From Aquilaria yunnanensis (taxonomy: Eukaryota; Streptophyta; Magnoliopsida; Malvales; Thymelaeaceae): a DNA stretch of 64,000 nt. Below the pieces are notes generated by a model. It was given only the letters and a program-made list of their open reading frames with translations, did not search any database and was not told the DNA's origin. The stretch spans positions 70,524,001-70,588,000 of the forward strand of contig CM077599.1 of assembly GCA_039654915.1 (NCBI GenBank). Direction: 5' to 3'. Positions 11,930 to 22,812 of the stretch are shown piece by piece. Each line of letters opens with the position of its first letter. Position 1 is the first letter of the stretch. Made by a program: the position numbers and the translations under genes.

Positions 11930-14900
11930 TCAAACATCATGACATTTTTTAATCATAAGAGGAACCAACACCTTGACACTGATGAATTGGAGATCAACCA
12001 TACCACTTTGAAGGTGTTCACGACATCGGTTATCAATGGTCTTCTGGTAACAGAGGGGTTCTAGACATCAGGAACAGAGAACCAAAGGGAAGACCCATTA
12101 AAGGGAGTACAAGTTGAGCCTGATGAGTTGAATGATACTGAATTTGGGTTGAAGCCACAAAGACAAGAGCCTTTTCAAATAGGGCATTCAGACTTTGGCC
12201 AGGGTGTTGATATCGAAGGCGTAGTTAATCAGATCAAATTGATCTTTCAAGCCCTGGCTCGTATTGAATTAGAATCAAAGTTACTTTCTAATGGAAATTT
12301 TGATTTTACAGAGAACTACATAGATGGAAGCACTTCATTGCTTCATGTTTTGGATGACATTAAAATCAAGTCAAATATCAATGATGTTCCATATTTATGG
12401 CATATGTTTTGTTTAAGGAAGAGGCCATTTTCATCTTTCATTTATGGGGATCCTTTAGGTAGCTAAGAGGTTAATTCGGATGAATGGTCCCCTCAACTTC
12501 TCTGACAAATGCTATACTCCCTAACTTGGTGATGGAAGATAAACCATCTAAACATGTTTGTTATTATTCTGTTCTTGGCCTTATGATGAGTCCTTCCACT
12601 ATATTTAAGTTTGATAGGTCTAAAGTTGAATTGCCAATTAGGAAGAGACCTTGGGAAGAAGGGGAACATTCTAATTCTAAAGTCTCTTTCAAGTGGCACA
12701 ACTATATGCCTATTTCTTTTTTATTTGGTTCTACTTTGGATTATGACATGAAACTTTTTGACGATGTCTCTACAAAGAATGATTCTTTGGCTTTGCAATT
12801 GATAGTGTTATGTAAGCTATATGGAGTTTCACTTTTTCCAGTCTATAATTCTAATGATGGGTTTTGACTATTTGTTTATCAATAACCCCCTAAAATGCCA
12901 CAAAAATTCTAAGTTTAAACTGCTACAGACTAGGCCGTGCCGCAGTAGTTCATTACACTCATAGCCTTATGAATTCCAACAGACTGGATTTAACCTTTTT
13001 TATGGAGACAAAGTTGAAAGAAATGGAAGCAACATTTGAACTACAGCCTTGTGGTATATCCAATGTGGCCTTGTTGATGCATAGGGGCGTAGTTGAGGTC
13101 TATGGGTTGGATGGAAAAACAATGTGATTTGTTCTGTGTTGGTGGAGTCCCAGAATCTTATGTTGTTAAGGGTTGAAAATGAATTGAAGAATGTATGGCT
13201 TCTAGGATTGGTGTATGGTAACCGCAAACAAAATTTGAGCAAAGCTACTTGGAGTGAAATCAAGCGAGCCATTTCATGTTATACTAATCCATTACTTTTA
13301 ATTAGAGACTTCAGTTAAGTCTTGAATGCTTCTGAGAAAACAGGGAAAAATGCCAATTACTATCCAGGAGCATAATAACACTTGAAAGCATTTTTTGATG
13401 ATCTCGTTTTGATTCTGTTAAGATACCATGGTCCTAAATATTCACAGATTGGTGACAATGTAGTGTTCGAAATATTGGATAAAGCCTATGCTTCTCTCGA
13501 ATTGTTCAATTTAATGCCTAATGCATTATTGCAAAATTTATCAATTCAAATATCCAACCAAGCTCTATTATTGCTTGACACACTCCCCAAATCCAAATTC
13601 TATGATAGTCCTCATCGATTTGGAGCTTTTTGGCTAAGACATAAGCAGTGTGGGCAAATTCTGAAAGAGGTATGAGACAAACAGTATCATGGTTCATTTA
13701 TGTTTCTATTCTCCAAGAAATGTAAAAAGGCTCAACTAGCTTTAAGGCATTGGAACAGGCAACATCTTAGAGATCACCCCTACAAAATTTCTATAGCCTA
13801 GCAGAAACTTAACAATCTTCAAGCTGCTCCTGATCTAACAAATTATTTTGAAAGAATTCTTCAGACTCAAAAAACCTTATATGGTTTACTTGTTAATGAA
13901 GAAAGTAAAATGGCTCAGAAGGCTTGGTTAAAGTGGCTAGTCCTTGGTGATGCAAACACCAGTTTCTTTCATGCTGCTACTAAATAGAGAAGAAGTTGAA
14001 ACAAAATTCATATGCTTAAATATTCCAATTCCAACCTGTGGATTTTTTATTTAGACCTCATGCATGCTCATATTCAAATTCATTTTGTTGAAAGTTTTGA
14101 TGTTCAGAAGGACATGAATATTGATCTATAGGTCTTTTTATGTAGTCATATCCAGAGGAAATTGGTGCATACCCATCACCAAGAGTTACTAAGGCCTTTT
14201 TTTGACTCAAAAATTAAACAGGCATTATTCCAATTAGGTAACTTTAAAGTGCCTGGACCTAATAAATTCCAACTTGTGGTGTTTAAGAAGTATTGGAATT
14301 TCATAGGTCCTTCTATTTTGCTTGTCATTCAATTATTTCTTCAAGGAAAACATATTCTTAAGGAATTCAATAGTACCTTCATTACACTAATTCCTAAGAA
14401 TCAAAATATAGAGACGGTCAATGACTTCTGACTAATGCCTGTGTAATATTTCTTTCATCCAAAAACTTTTCCTTCATTTATTTTCAATAACTAATCTAGA
14501 ATTTTTTACTTTCAACATTTTAATATATAAATGAAAAATCTTTATATATGAATGATAAATCAAGATATGTAGTTTCTAAATATATTTTTTTTAATTTTTT
14601 TTCTAACAAACAATAAAATGAATAAATTTAAGTTAAAATACAACAAAAAATTCAAATAGAGCAGAAGTTTTGGGACAAAGGAATTAATATTTGCAAGGTC
14701 ATATCCAAATTTTTCGTTAATTTTTAAAGCCTATTCTTGGACATATGGTTTCAAAGAATCAACATGCTTTTATCCCGGGCTAAAACATACAGGATAACAT
14801 TATCATCACTCAAGAGCTTGTACATGCCATATCTCAGACCAATAAAACAAGTGCTAAAAGGGTTTCAAAGCTGCACTAAAATTGTATATGCGAAAGGTAT

Positions 14901-17150
14901 ATGATAAGATGTATTAGAGTTTTAATCAAATGGTTCTTCAAGCTATGAATTTTCTACAGCATTGGATCAATTTGATAATGTAGTATGTGACAAACTGTTT
15001 CTTATTCAATGCTTGTCAATGGCAATATAACTAATTGGTTCACTCCTAAGTATGGCTTGAGTTAGGAGGATTTGTTATCACCATATCTTTTCATATTGTG
15101 TAGTGAAGCCTTCTCTAGTTTCATGAGTCACCAACAGAGAATAAGGCGAATTCTGGGAATCTCAGCCAGCTTGTTTGGTCATTATATTAACCACTTATTC
15201 TTTGCAAATGATTGCATTGTCTTCTTTAAACCAGACCAAGATTTAGTTACCTACATAAATGAAGGTCTCTTTTTATATCAAAAAACAGCAGGACAAGAAG
15301 TAAATTTTTAGAAATCTGAATGGACCTTTAGTAAAAACATAAATGTGGAACTTATCCAAATGTTCGGTTGAATTCTTCCATTCAAATTTAAGAACGCAAT
15401 CATAAAATATCTAGGAATTCCATTCGATTGTGACTTCTCCAAGATGGCTTCGTATGACTTCTTGAGTTCTAGAATAGAATCAAAATTAGCATCTTGAATA
15501 TGGAAATTGCTTAACCCTGCTGGTAGACTAACCCTGATTTAAGCATCATTGTCCTCTTTTCTGGTCCACATAATGTCTCTGTTTCACATTCCGATAACCA
15601 TGAATGACAATATTACTAAATCTTGTGTGAGATTTTGGTGGAGAAGAGCTAACTAAGATAAGGGTATCCATTTTTGTGATAAATTCACTATGTCACTAGT
15701 TCGTACTTTTTGGCAGCTCATGCACAAGGATCCTAACTCACTAGTTATTCATGTTCTGCAAGTCAAGTATGGGCATAATACATTTTTACGGAAAGAAAAT
15801 GTTGGCTCTCCTTCAATGATTTGGAAAAGTTTGATCCTTGGTCGTCAACTTCTAGCATTGAATTTATGTTGGACCATAGAGGATGGCAAATTTATTGATA
15901 TTTGGGTAGATAATTGGATTCTAAGACTTTTTTTTTTTTTTGAAATCTCTCTTTATAAGGAAAATTGCCGATTTTTTTGGAAGGTAGCCTAACTGTTTGA
16001 GCAAGGTCTAGAAGAATGGAGTCTAACTAAGCTTAACTCCTTATTCCCAGATGAGATCGTACAAATGGTTATTTCTCAAACTCGGAGGAGTTTTAATTAG
16101 AGGGATTGGCCAATTTAGGACTATACTAGTTATGGCCTGTATACAACAAAAAAAGGTTATGCTTGGTTAACTTCCTTCCATAACCTTATAGTTGCCCATC
16201 ATGTTTTGGGACCACCTTTGCAGCAACTGCTCAAAAGATTATGGGCTATCAACATTCTAGGGAAATTTAAGGTATTTGGTTGGAAATGTATCTATAATGC
16301 ACTTCATTCTAAGGTTGAATTGATGAAGATGGGTGTTGTTAGTGTTCCAACTTCGTCACGGTGCAATAATATTGAAGAATATTTGGATCATTTTTTTCTG
16401 TTCTATCCCATTTCCAGAGAAGTATAGTACATCATAGGATTAAGCCCTTTGCAGATTTCGAGGGAACATTTTTTGCTTGGTTCTGTTGAGTAATGGATTC
16501 TGTTTGTACGAGGCAAGCAAATACTTTCCTTTGTGTGATTACTCTTCTAGGGAGTATTTGGCTCAGTCGAAATGAGGTAACCTTTCGAGGCATTGTTGAT
16601 GGGGTTCATCATATTCTGTCAAAGGCTGAAGGGTTAATGCAAAATTTTGAGTTAGTCAAGATCTTACAGGAAGTAATCTCAAAGTTGCGCTATCGAGATG
16701 TTCTTCATGCTTGCTCACATGGAGGAACTTCATCTCTTATTTATCTCCTATTATATTCTATGTAGATGGTGCATGGAATCTAACTACATCGCAAGGGCTA
16801 TGGCCTGGGAGGCTAAGTTCATTCCTCCAAGGTCCCCTACATCATGCGAGAGGTTTATGAGAAATTATTTTTCCCCTTTGTATACAGAATTACAAGCTAT
16901 TCTAGAGGTTATCATATATGCCAGTTACCAACATATAACCAACATCACTATTTTAACCGATAGTGCTTAAGGGTTGGCTCAAATTTCAAGTGACACACCA
17001 TTAGCTGGAATCAGCCGACATAGTTCGAACCATCCGTGCGTACGCAAGTTATTTTAGGTGTATTTCCTTCTTTGCTATTAAAAAATTGGTAGTTAGTTGT
17101 GCTCATAGGTTAGCTATTTATACTCTTAGATCCTACAAGAATTGTCTCCT
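11930..17150 (+). mobile_element. L1-type LINE, near full length but decayed
   Basis: Fragments of one non-LTR retrotransposon lie in order over about 5 kb. 11930-12870 holds an unrecognised ORF1-like region. An endonuclease region follows at 12960-13340 (FFMETKLKE, then LLIRDFS with a stop, where GDFN is usual). At 13910-14030 is the motif LVLGDANTSFFHAATK. Reverse transcriptase occupies 14162-15700, split by a nested MITE at 14446-14688; its catalytic box reads FANDC at 15198-15212 where FADD is expected, so a catalytic aspartate is lost. A zf-RVT region is at 16206-16427 and an RNase H region at 16740-17060 (ILTDSA). Many stops and frameshifts make it a pseudogene. The ends are approximate and no poly-A tail was seen. 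Confidence 0.85.
14446..14688. mobile_element. Stowaway-like MITE nested in the LINE reverse transcriptase
   Basis: The ends are imperfect inverse complements (TTTCTTTCATCCAAAAAC against GTTTTGGGACAAAGGAAT) next to TA-rich targets. The LINE frame stops at the left edge after NDF and resumes at the right edge as NICKVISKFFVN, so the MITE landed inside the RT. The interior is clearly similar to the MITE at 44446-44679 (shared TATAGTTTCTAAATATAT-like phrase). Confidence 0.7.
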
Positions 17151-17213
17151 GTAGTTTATTTCCTTTTTGAATGTCAAATACATATATATGTATGTTTGTA
17201 TGTATGTATATAT

Positions 17214-17564
17214 GGGTAAATATTTCTAGTTGTCCCTAAACTATGCCCGAGTTGCTTATTCGTCCCCAAACTATCATGTGTTGCATCACTTGTCTTAAAA
17301 TTATTTAATTGTTAATATTTCATCCTACCGTCAACTAAACTGTTAAACATAGATGGAAGAATGACGTGATTACTGATATGGCATAAAAAAATAATGTGAC
17401 TGCTGATGTGACATCACTTTTCTGTCTATATTTAATGGTTTAGTTAACAGCAGGATGAAATAACAACAATTAAATAGTTTCAGGACGAGTGGTGTAACAC
17501 ATGATAGTTTGGGAACGAATAAGCAACATGAGTATAGTTTAGGGATAACTGAGAATATTTACCC
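17214..17564. mobile_element. Foldback MITE with GGGTAAAT ends
   Basis: The ends are long inverse complements. GGGTAAATATTTCTAGTTG with TCCCTAAACTATGCC at the left pairs with the right end, which closes in AATATTTACCC. The arms run for at least 150 bp around a loop near 17390. GGGTAAAT ends resemble those of the Mutator-like element at 56002-61379. The flanks are TA-rich and no clear 9-11 bp target duplication was seen. Confidence 0.75.
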
Positions 17565-17995
17565 AACATGCATATATATAAAGACTTTGGTCTTCTAGAG
17601 GGCTATTGTTGAATTAAATAGTTGTTCCTATATTGTTTAAAGAATGAATACATGATAATGAGTACTGATTGCATAAGCCTGGCTTATGTCATAAGCCTAC
17701 CTTCTACTATATAACTATTGTCACTTCAACCCCTACCTATTAGAAACTAACATTCGGCAGACGCGCTACAATTTCTATGAAATTACAGGCGTGCCACCAG
17801 GTCCAAATCTCTCGAAATTACATCTCATGCCATCCAATAAATATCTGAGCGCGAAAACCGATACATTTCAACTTCTCCGAGAAGCTTCTGTTCCGTCTGT
17901 TCCGTCGTCGACGAATCGTTGCATACTGTTCCATTCAGCCACAACACTCGGTTTTCCGTTCAAACGCCGGAGAGAAAACAAGCCGACGATAAACA
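17565..17995 (+). promoter_or_regulatory. Upstream region of the nine-exon gene
   Basis: Between the foldback element and the first exon lies a stretch that becomes richer in CpG from about 17750 (GCGCGAAAACCG, CCGTCGTCGACG), unlike the surrounding AT-rich DNA. This fits a 5' leader or promoter-proximal region. The short open frame beginning at 17791 has no recognisable content. No TATA box could be fixed with confidence. Confidence 0.35.
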
Positions 17996-18289
17996 ATGAC
18001 GATGACATCGCAGGGAGAAGAAACGCTTAGTGAGCAACTGTAAGTACATCTAACCTGTTGCATCTTCCATTGTTTGTCGTTCTTTCGCACCATAAACGTA
18101 TGTAATCCCTGTAATCCCTGCAGAAAGTCGATAATCAGAGCGACAAAAAAGAGAAAAGCTTCTGAACAAGGGGAACAAGAAAAACAAAAGAAAATCAGAC
18201 CGGCTGCAAAAGACGAACTACAAGAATCTACGAGGAGTAAAAAAATTGGAAAGAAGTCAAAAGAAATCAAGAATCAAAGGTATCTCTCT

Positions 18290-19366
18290 TTTTTGTTTTT
18301 TTCACGGTATCCGTATGTTCCTCTATGTTCTTCAAATGTGAATGTGTTTGTTCTTTTGAGGAGGTTTGTGCGTCTTAGATCTCGTGTTTTCTTAAAGTGC
18401 CTGTTTGTTCTTTTGTGTGTTTGTCCTTTTCGAAGTGCCTGTTTGTTCCTTTGGAATGCATTCTTGGTTCTTTTGTGCTTGCAACAGGCTTGTATGTTCT
18501 TTTAGAACTGATTGTTTGTTCTTTTAGAACTGATTGTTTGTTCCTTTTGAAGGCATTGTTGGTTCTTTTGTGCTTACAACAGGGTTGTTGTTTCTTTGGT
18601 GTGTTTGTTCTTTTAGAACTGCCTGTTTGTTCCTTTGGAAGGCATTGTTGGTTCTTTTGTGCTTGCAACAGGCCTGTATTTTCTTTTGTGTGTTTGTTCT
18701 TTTAGAAGTGCCTGTTTGTTCCTTTAGAAGGCATTCTTGGTTCTTTTGTGTGTTTGTTCTTTTAGAACTGGTTGTTTGTTCCTTTAGAAGGCATTGTTGG
18801 TTCTTTTGTGCTTACAACAGGGTTGTTTGTTCTTTTAGAACTGGCTGTTTGTTCCTTTAGAAGGCATTGTTGGTTCTTTTGTGCTTACAACAGTCATGTT
18901 TTTTTATTTTTGTGTGTTTGTTCTGTTAGAAGTGCCTGTTTGTTCCATTAGAAGCCATTGTTGGTTTTTTTGTTCTTACAGCATCCCTGTTTGTTCTTTG
19001 GTGTGTTTGTTCTTTTAGAACTGCCTGTTTGTTCCTTTGGAAGGCATTGTTGGTTCTTTTGTGCTTACAACAGGCCTGTTTTTTTTTTTTTGTGTGTTTG
19101 TTCTGTTAGAACTGCCTGTTTGTTTATTTAGAAGGCATTGTTGGTTCTTTTGTGCTTACAACAGGCATGTTTTTTCTTTTGTGTTTTCGTTCTTTTAGAA
19201 CTGGCTGTTTGTTCCTTTAGAAGGCATTGTTGGTTCTTTTTTGCTTACAACTGGCCTGTTTGTTCCTTTGGTTGTTTGTTCTTTTAGAAGTGCCTGTTTG
19301 TTCCTTTAGAAGGTATTGTTGGTTCTTTTGTACTCAAGTGTTTGTTCTTTTTTTTTTCATTGTTTG
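18290..19366 (+). repeat. Intron-2 minisatellite, about 11 units of 60-90 bp
   Basis: Nearly all of intron 2 is a higher-order tandem repeat. A typical unit holds TGTTTGTTCTTTTAGAA, then TGTTTGTTCCTTTAGAAGG, then CATTGTTGGTTCTTTTGTG, then CTTACAACAGG. The CATT(G/C)TTGG landmark recurs about every 90 bases (near 18465, 18552, 18642, 18732, 18792, 18866, 18956, 19046, 19136, 19226, 19314). Each unit holds several pyrimidine-run-plus-AG strings that look like 3' splice sites. The repeat ends in the real acceptor TTGTTTGCAG at 19360-19369. Confidence 0.9.
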
Positions 19367-20249
19367 CAGGTCATCTGTTACACCCAGGTGCTCTGCATTG
19401 CAAGTTCATGAGCTTATGCAAATAATATCAAACAACCCTGACCAGAAAAATGCTGTTCTGGAGCTTGGCTTTGAAAAGCTTTTCCATCTTCCCGGGATCA
19501 CTATTAGGCAGGAGCTGATGACATTTTTAATCTCCGCCTTTGACTGCAACTCTTCGAGTCTATGTATTCCAAACAAGAGGGAGATTGAGATTGACGCTGC
19601 TGATGCCCATGTATTGTTTGGGATACCCTTTGGGCAGATAACTGTGCCAACATATGACACGTTCTTCACACCAAACTCTGATCGAGCACCCTTATTTGCT
19701 TCTTGGGCGCAGCAATTTGGTGGCAAATCCCCACACCCGAGGCAACTAAGGGAAGCAATTCTTCAGGACATTGAGGGAGGGGACAATTTCAAGAGGAACT
19801 TTATTGTCTTTGTTGTTATACATTTGATTGCTCCAACAGCAAAAGCAAATGACTGCACATGGAAAGTTGTGAAAGCAACAGAGGATTTGTCACTTGTCAA
19901 GAATATGAACTGGGCTCAGTCCTTGATTGATTCTCTTGTTTCATCAGTAGAAAAATACAAGCAGAAAAGTTCAATGGCCAACATTGGTGGATGCACACTT
20001 CTACTTCAGGTATTCCTCTTATCATGTCATAACATTGTTAGGTCGCTATTGTTACAACTAACTAATTCTAAAAAGTTCATCCGCAGCAACTATACTTTGA
20101 CAGATTTTGGATGAAGGGACAACCAACTGTTGCTAGGCAGATACCAAGAGTGTCTGGATGGGACAACAAATTAATCATCCAAAGAATCAACCAAGAAAAA
20201 GCTGCAGGTTCCTTTGGACAGGGAAAGGAGACACTCTTTCTTCTTTTTT

Positions 20250-20625
20250 GTTCTCTTTTGTTCTTTTACACGTTACTGTTTGTTCTTTTAGAATCCTTTT
20301 TTTGTGCTTTGTTATTCTCTTACTTGTTTGGTCTTTTGCACGTTCTTGTCTGTACTTTGACCATACATGTTACTGTTTGTTCTTTTAGGCTTCTTTATTT
20401 GTTCTTGTTTATTCTTTTACATGGTAGTGTTTGTTCTTTTCCACGTTCCTGTCTGTTCTTTTACATGTTACTTTTTGTTCTTTTAAAATTTCTGTTTGTT
20501 ATTTGTTTTATCACTTGTTGTTTTATATTCTGTTGGTTGTACCTTTTATATCAATGTTTGTTCTTTTCCACGTTCTTGTCTGTAATTTTACATGTTACTC
20601 TTTGTTCATTACCATTGTTTTTTAT
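20250..20625 (+). repeat. Intron-4 copies of the same TTTGTTCTTTT motif
   Basis: Between exons 4 and 5 the motif recurs at irregular spacing (near 20277, 20384, 20420, 20450, 20472, 20560), often followed by ACATGTTAC or CCACGTTC. The higher-order unit differs from that of intron 2 but the core motif is the same. Confidence 0.85.
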
Positions 20626-21421
20626 GTTTAGGTGGCGGATGATACACTGGTTGCTACTGTCAGACAAAAATGGTTGGAAAACTTGCAAAACACATCTAGA
20701 GAGGCTGAGGAAAATGCACAGGGAGAATCGGCCTCGCAAGAGCTTGAAAGATTTGAGGAACTTATTGATGCTGTGTTACAGCATGCAAAGAGGGCTGCGG
20801 ATGCCAATCGGGATTTGTTTAAGGCCATGAAAGATGCCATGGATACCTACCCTGATCAGACAACAACCATTGCTGAATACATGGCAATGAGGACATCTGC
20901 ACAAGAAGGGCCATCTGACTCTCAGTTCAGTTCAACTGCCCTCAACCAAATTCATGAGTTGACACAGCTGTGGGAGCGTGCAAGAGAACAATTCACACAA
21001 CCACAGAGACACAGCTGTGAGAGCATGCGTAAAGGAGGGTTTCATGATGATGGGGAAGAAGAGGATGAGCAGATAAGTGCAGATGATTTATGTTCTGATG
21101 ATTCGCAGCAAGATCATCATGACAGTGATGACGATGATGATTTGCAGCAACCAGGGAAGCAAGGTGGCAAGGAAGCACAGCATGAACCACAGGCAGAGCA
21201 ACCAGGGGAGCAATGAGGCAATGAAGCACAGCATGAATCACAGGCAGAGCAACCAGGGGAGCAAGGAGTTGACAAAGCTCTGGAAAACCCTGTTGAAGAA
21301 AAACATGCAAAAAAACAGAGGATTACGTTCCTCTTTTCACGCAAGTCTGGTAATGAACAACATGAATCACTTCATACATGCCATGAAGGAAAAAGAGGTC
21401 AAACACAACACGAACGAGCTG

Positions 21422-21716
21422 GTATGTTCTTTTTTTCTTGTTCTTTCTTTTATGTGTTACTTTTTGTTCTTTTATGTGTTACTCTTTGTTCTTTTATGTG
21501 TGGCTAATTGTTCTTTTACCATATTTACATGAAGATGAAGGTGATTTACGTTTTGATGATCTGGAGGAACATGATCATCACAGTAATATTTTGAAAGAAC
21601 AACATGAATCAATTCTTGGAGGCCAACCAGCTGGTATGTTCTCGTAAGTTCTTTTATGAGTTACTTTTTGTTGTTTTATGAGTTACTAATTGTTCTTTTA
21701 CCATTTATACATGAAG
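21422..21716 (+). repeat. Duplicated intron-exon module (introns 5 and 6) with the same motif
   Basis: Intron 5 (21422-21534) and intron 6 (21634-21716) both begin GTATGTTCT, carry TTTTATG(T/A)GTTACTTTTTG and TTGTTCTTTTACCAT phrases, and end in TACATGAAG. The exons before them both end with a GAACAACATGAATCA phrase followed later by AGCTG at the splice junction, all in phase 1. This is a duplicated unit, which gave exon 6 as a partial copy of the end of exon 5. Confidence 0.75.
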
Positions 21717-22169
21717 AATCGATTGCTATTCAGACCAAGAAACAAGAAAAGACAAATAAGAGTAAGCTTATATTCTCTCACTATTAATTTTGTTAATAAT
21801 TGTTTTCTTTTTTGCATTACAAATGATCTTCTACATTTTCTTTGCAGAACCTGTGAGTTACTTGGATGAAATACCAGACTTCACATTGCTGTCGGACTCT
21901 CAAACTGATAATGCTGTTCCAAACTCTCCCATATCAAAACTCCTAACTGAGCTCCCAATATTGAGGCCTCCACCAAATACTTTGAATGAACAAACCAAAG
22001 AACCAGAGGAAGCTACCATGCCTACCAGAGACATCAGCTTCATTCAGAATGAATTCATCCGAAAGTATGCTGCACATGCACCTACTGAAAACCTCACAGA
22101 CCTTGAAATTAGAGCTGTGGAAAAGACACTTTCAATGAGGTATTATTCCTGCAAATTTACTGAAAAACT

Positions 22170-22590
22170 TACAGTTTGTGTTTGTTCTTTTAGAAAACCT
22201 TGTGTTTGTTCTTTTAGAAAGCCTTGTTTGTTCTTTTAGAAGTGCGTGTTTGTTCTTTTAGTCCCTTGTATAAATTGCTTGTGATTTATAATCTGCAGTT
22301 CAAGTTTGATTCAAATTTCTGATAATTCGGTTCCAACGGACATACTTGCAACATTAATTGGTGAAGGGTACGTTGAAGTACAAATTGTACAAGTGTGGAC
22401 AGCCCTGCTAAACTTGAAGGAAAACCAGAGTCCTCACAGTAAAAGGGCTTTCATCACTCCTTTCTTATCAGTAATCCCAAACCACTGCTCTAATTCATTT
22501 TTTTTTTGCATGTTATTGTTTGTTCTTTTTTATGGTACTGTTTATTCTTTTTTATGCTTCTGTCTGTCCTTTTGCATGTTGGTGCTTTTT
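22170..22590 (+). repeat. Intron-8 and intron-9 copies of the motif
   Basis: Intron 8 has TGTTTGTTCTTTTAGAA repeated three to four times at 22178-22262. The start of intron 9 has degenerate copies (TGTTTGTTCTTTTTTATGG, 22515-22570). Exon 9 (22299-22470) lies between them. Confidence 0.85.
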
Positions 22591-22631
22591 CTTCATTGTC
22601 TCTCTGCTCATTTCCACAAGTTCACTGCCCT

Positions 22632-22812
22632 GAATATACGATAGTCATTTTTCAGTAATTTCAATCTGTAAGATTTTTTTTACAGTTAATGAATATTTTA
22701 AATTATCAATTATTTATTTCTATAAATGTAAACCAATTTCTTTAAAAGGGTAAAGTGTAATGTAAGGGATAAAATGTTTATTTCCGAAACAGGAGGTGAT
22801 AAAGTATAATAT
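22632..22812. mobile_element. Half copy of family A MITE at the broken end of the nine-exon gene
   Basis: The phrase ACGATAGTCATTTTTCAG, then TAATTTCAATCTGTAAG, corresponds to the interior of the family A copy at 7895-8335. Intron 9 of the gene runs straight into it with no further exon, which marks a deletion or rearrangement junction near 22630. Confidence 0.55.

Larger units (their letters stand above)
17996..22470 (+). pseudogene. Nine-exon gene of an unnamed plant family, 3'-truncated, one nonsense codon
   Basis: Exons placed by eye: 17996-18039, 18124-18279, 19370-20009, 20087-20227, 20632-21421, 21535-21633, 21717-21761, 21848-22139, 22299-22470. All phases agree, giving about 793 codons. 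Exon 2 is Lys/Arg-rich (ATKKRKASEQ, likely nuclear signal). Exons 3-4 encode a conserved-looking helical domain (GFEKLFHLPGI, then VLFGIPFGQITVP, then FWMKGQPTVARQIPRVSGWD). Exon 5 ends in an acidic Asp/Glu/Gln repeat region. This resembles the N-terminal part of plant proteins that carry a plant-mobile or DUF1985-like domain followed by a Ulp1-type SUMO protease domain; that assignment is from memory. No protease domain is present: sequence after 22632 is a MITE fragment. Defects are TGA at 21214-21216 (sister repeat has GGA) and a GA instead of GT donor after 20227. It could still yield a shorter protein. Confidence 0.65.

Noticed and set aside
12128..12867. Two adjacent frames as separate host genes
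   Set aside because: They lie directly ahead of LINE endonuclease and RT pieces in the same orientation and fit a decayed LINE ORF1 region.
18074..18860. Open frames coding Cys/Phe/Leu-rich hydrophobic proteins on both strands
   Set aside because: They are translations of the intronic minisatellite; the repeat length keeps them open. No independent coding evidence.
18290..19366. Regularly spaced repeats resembling a CRISPR array
   Set aside because: No unique spacers between repeats, the whole unit is repeated, the genome is plant, and no cas genes are present.
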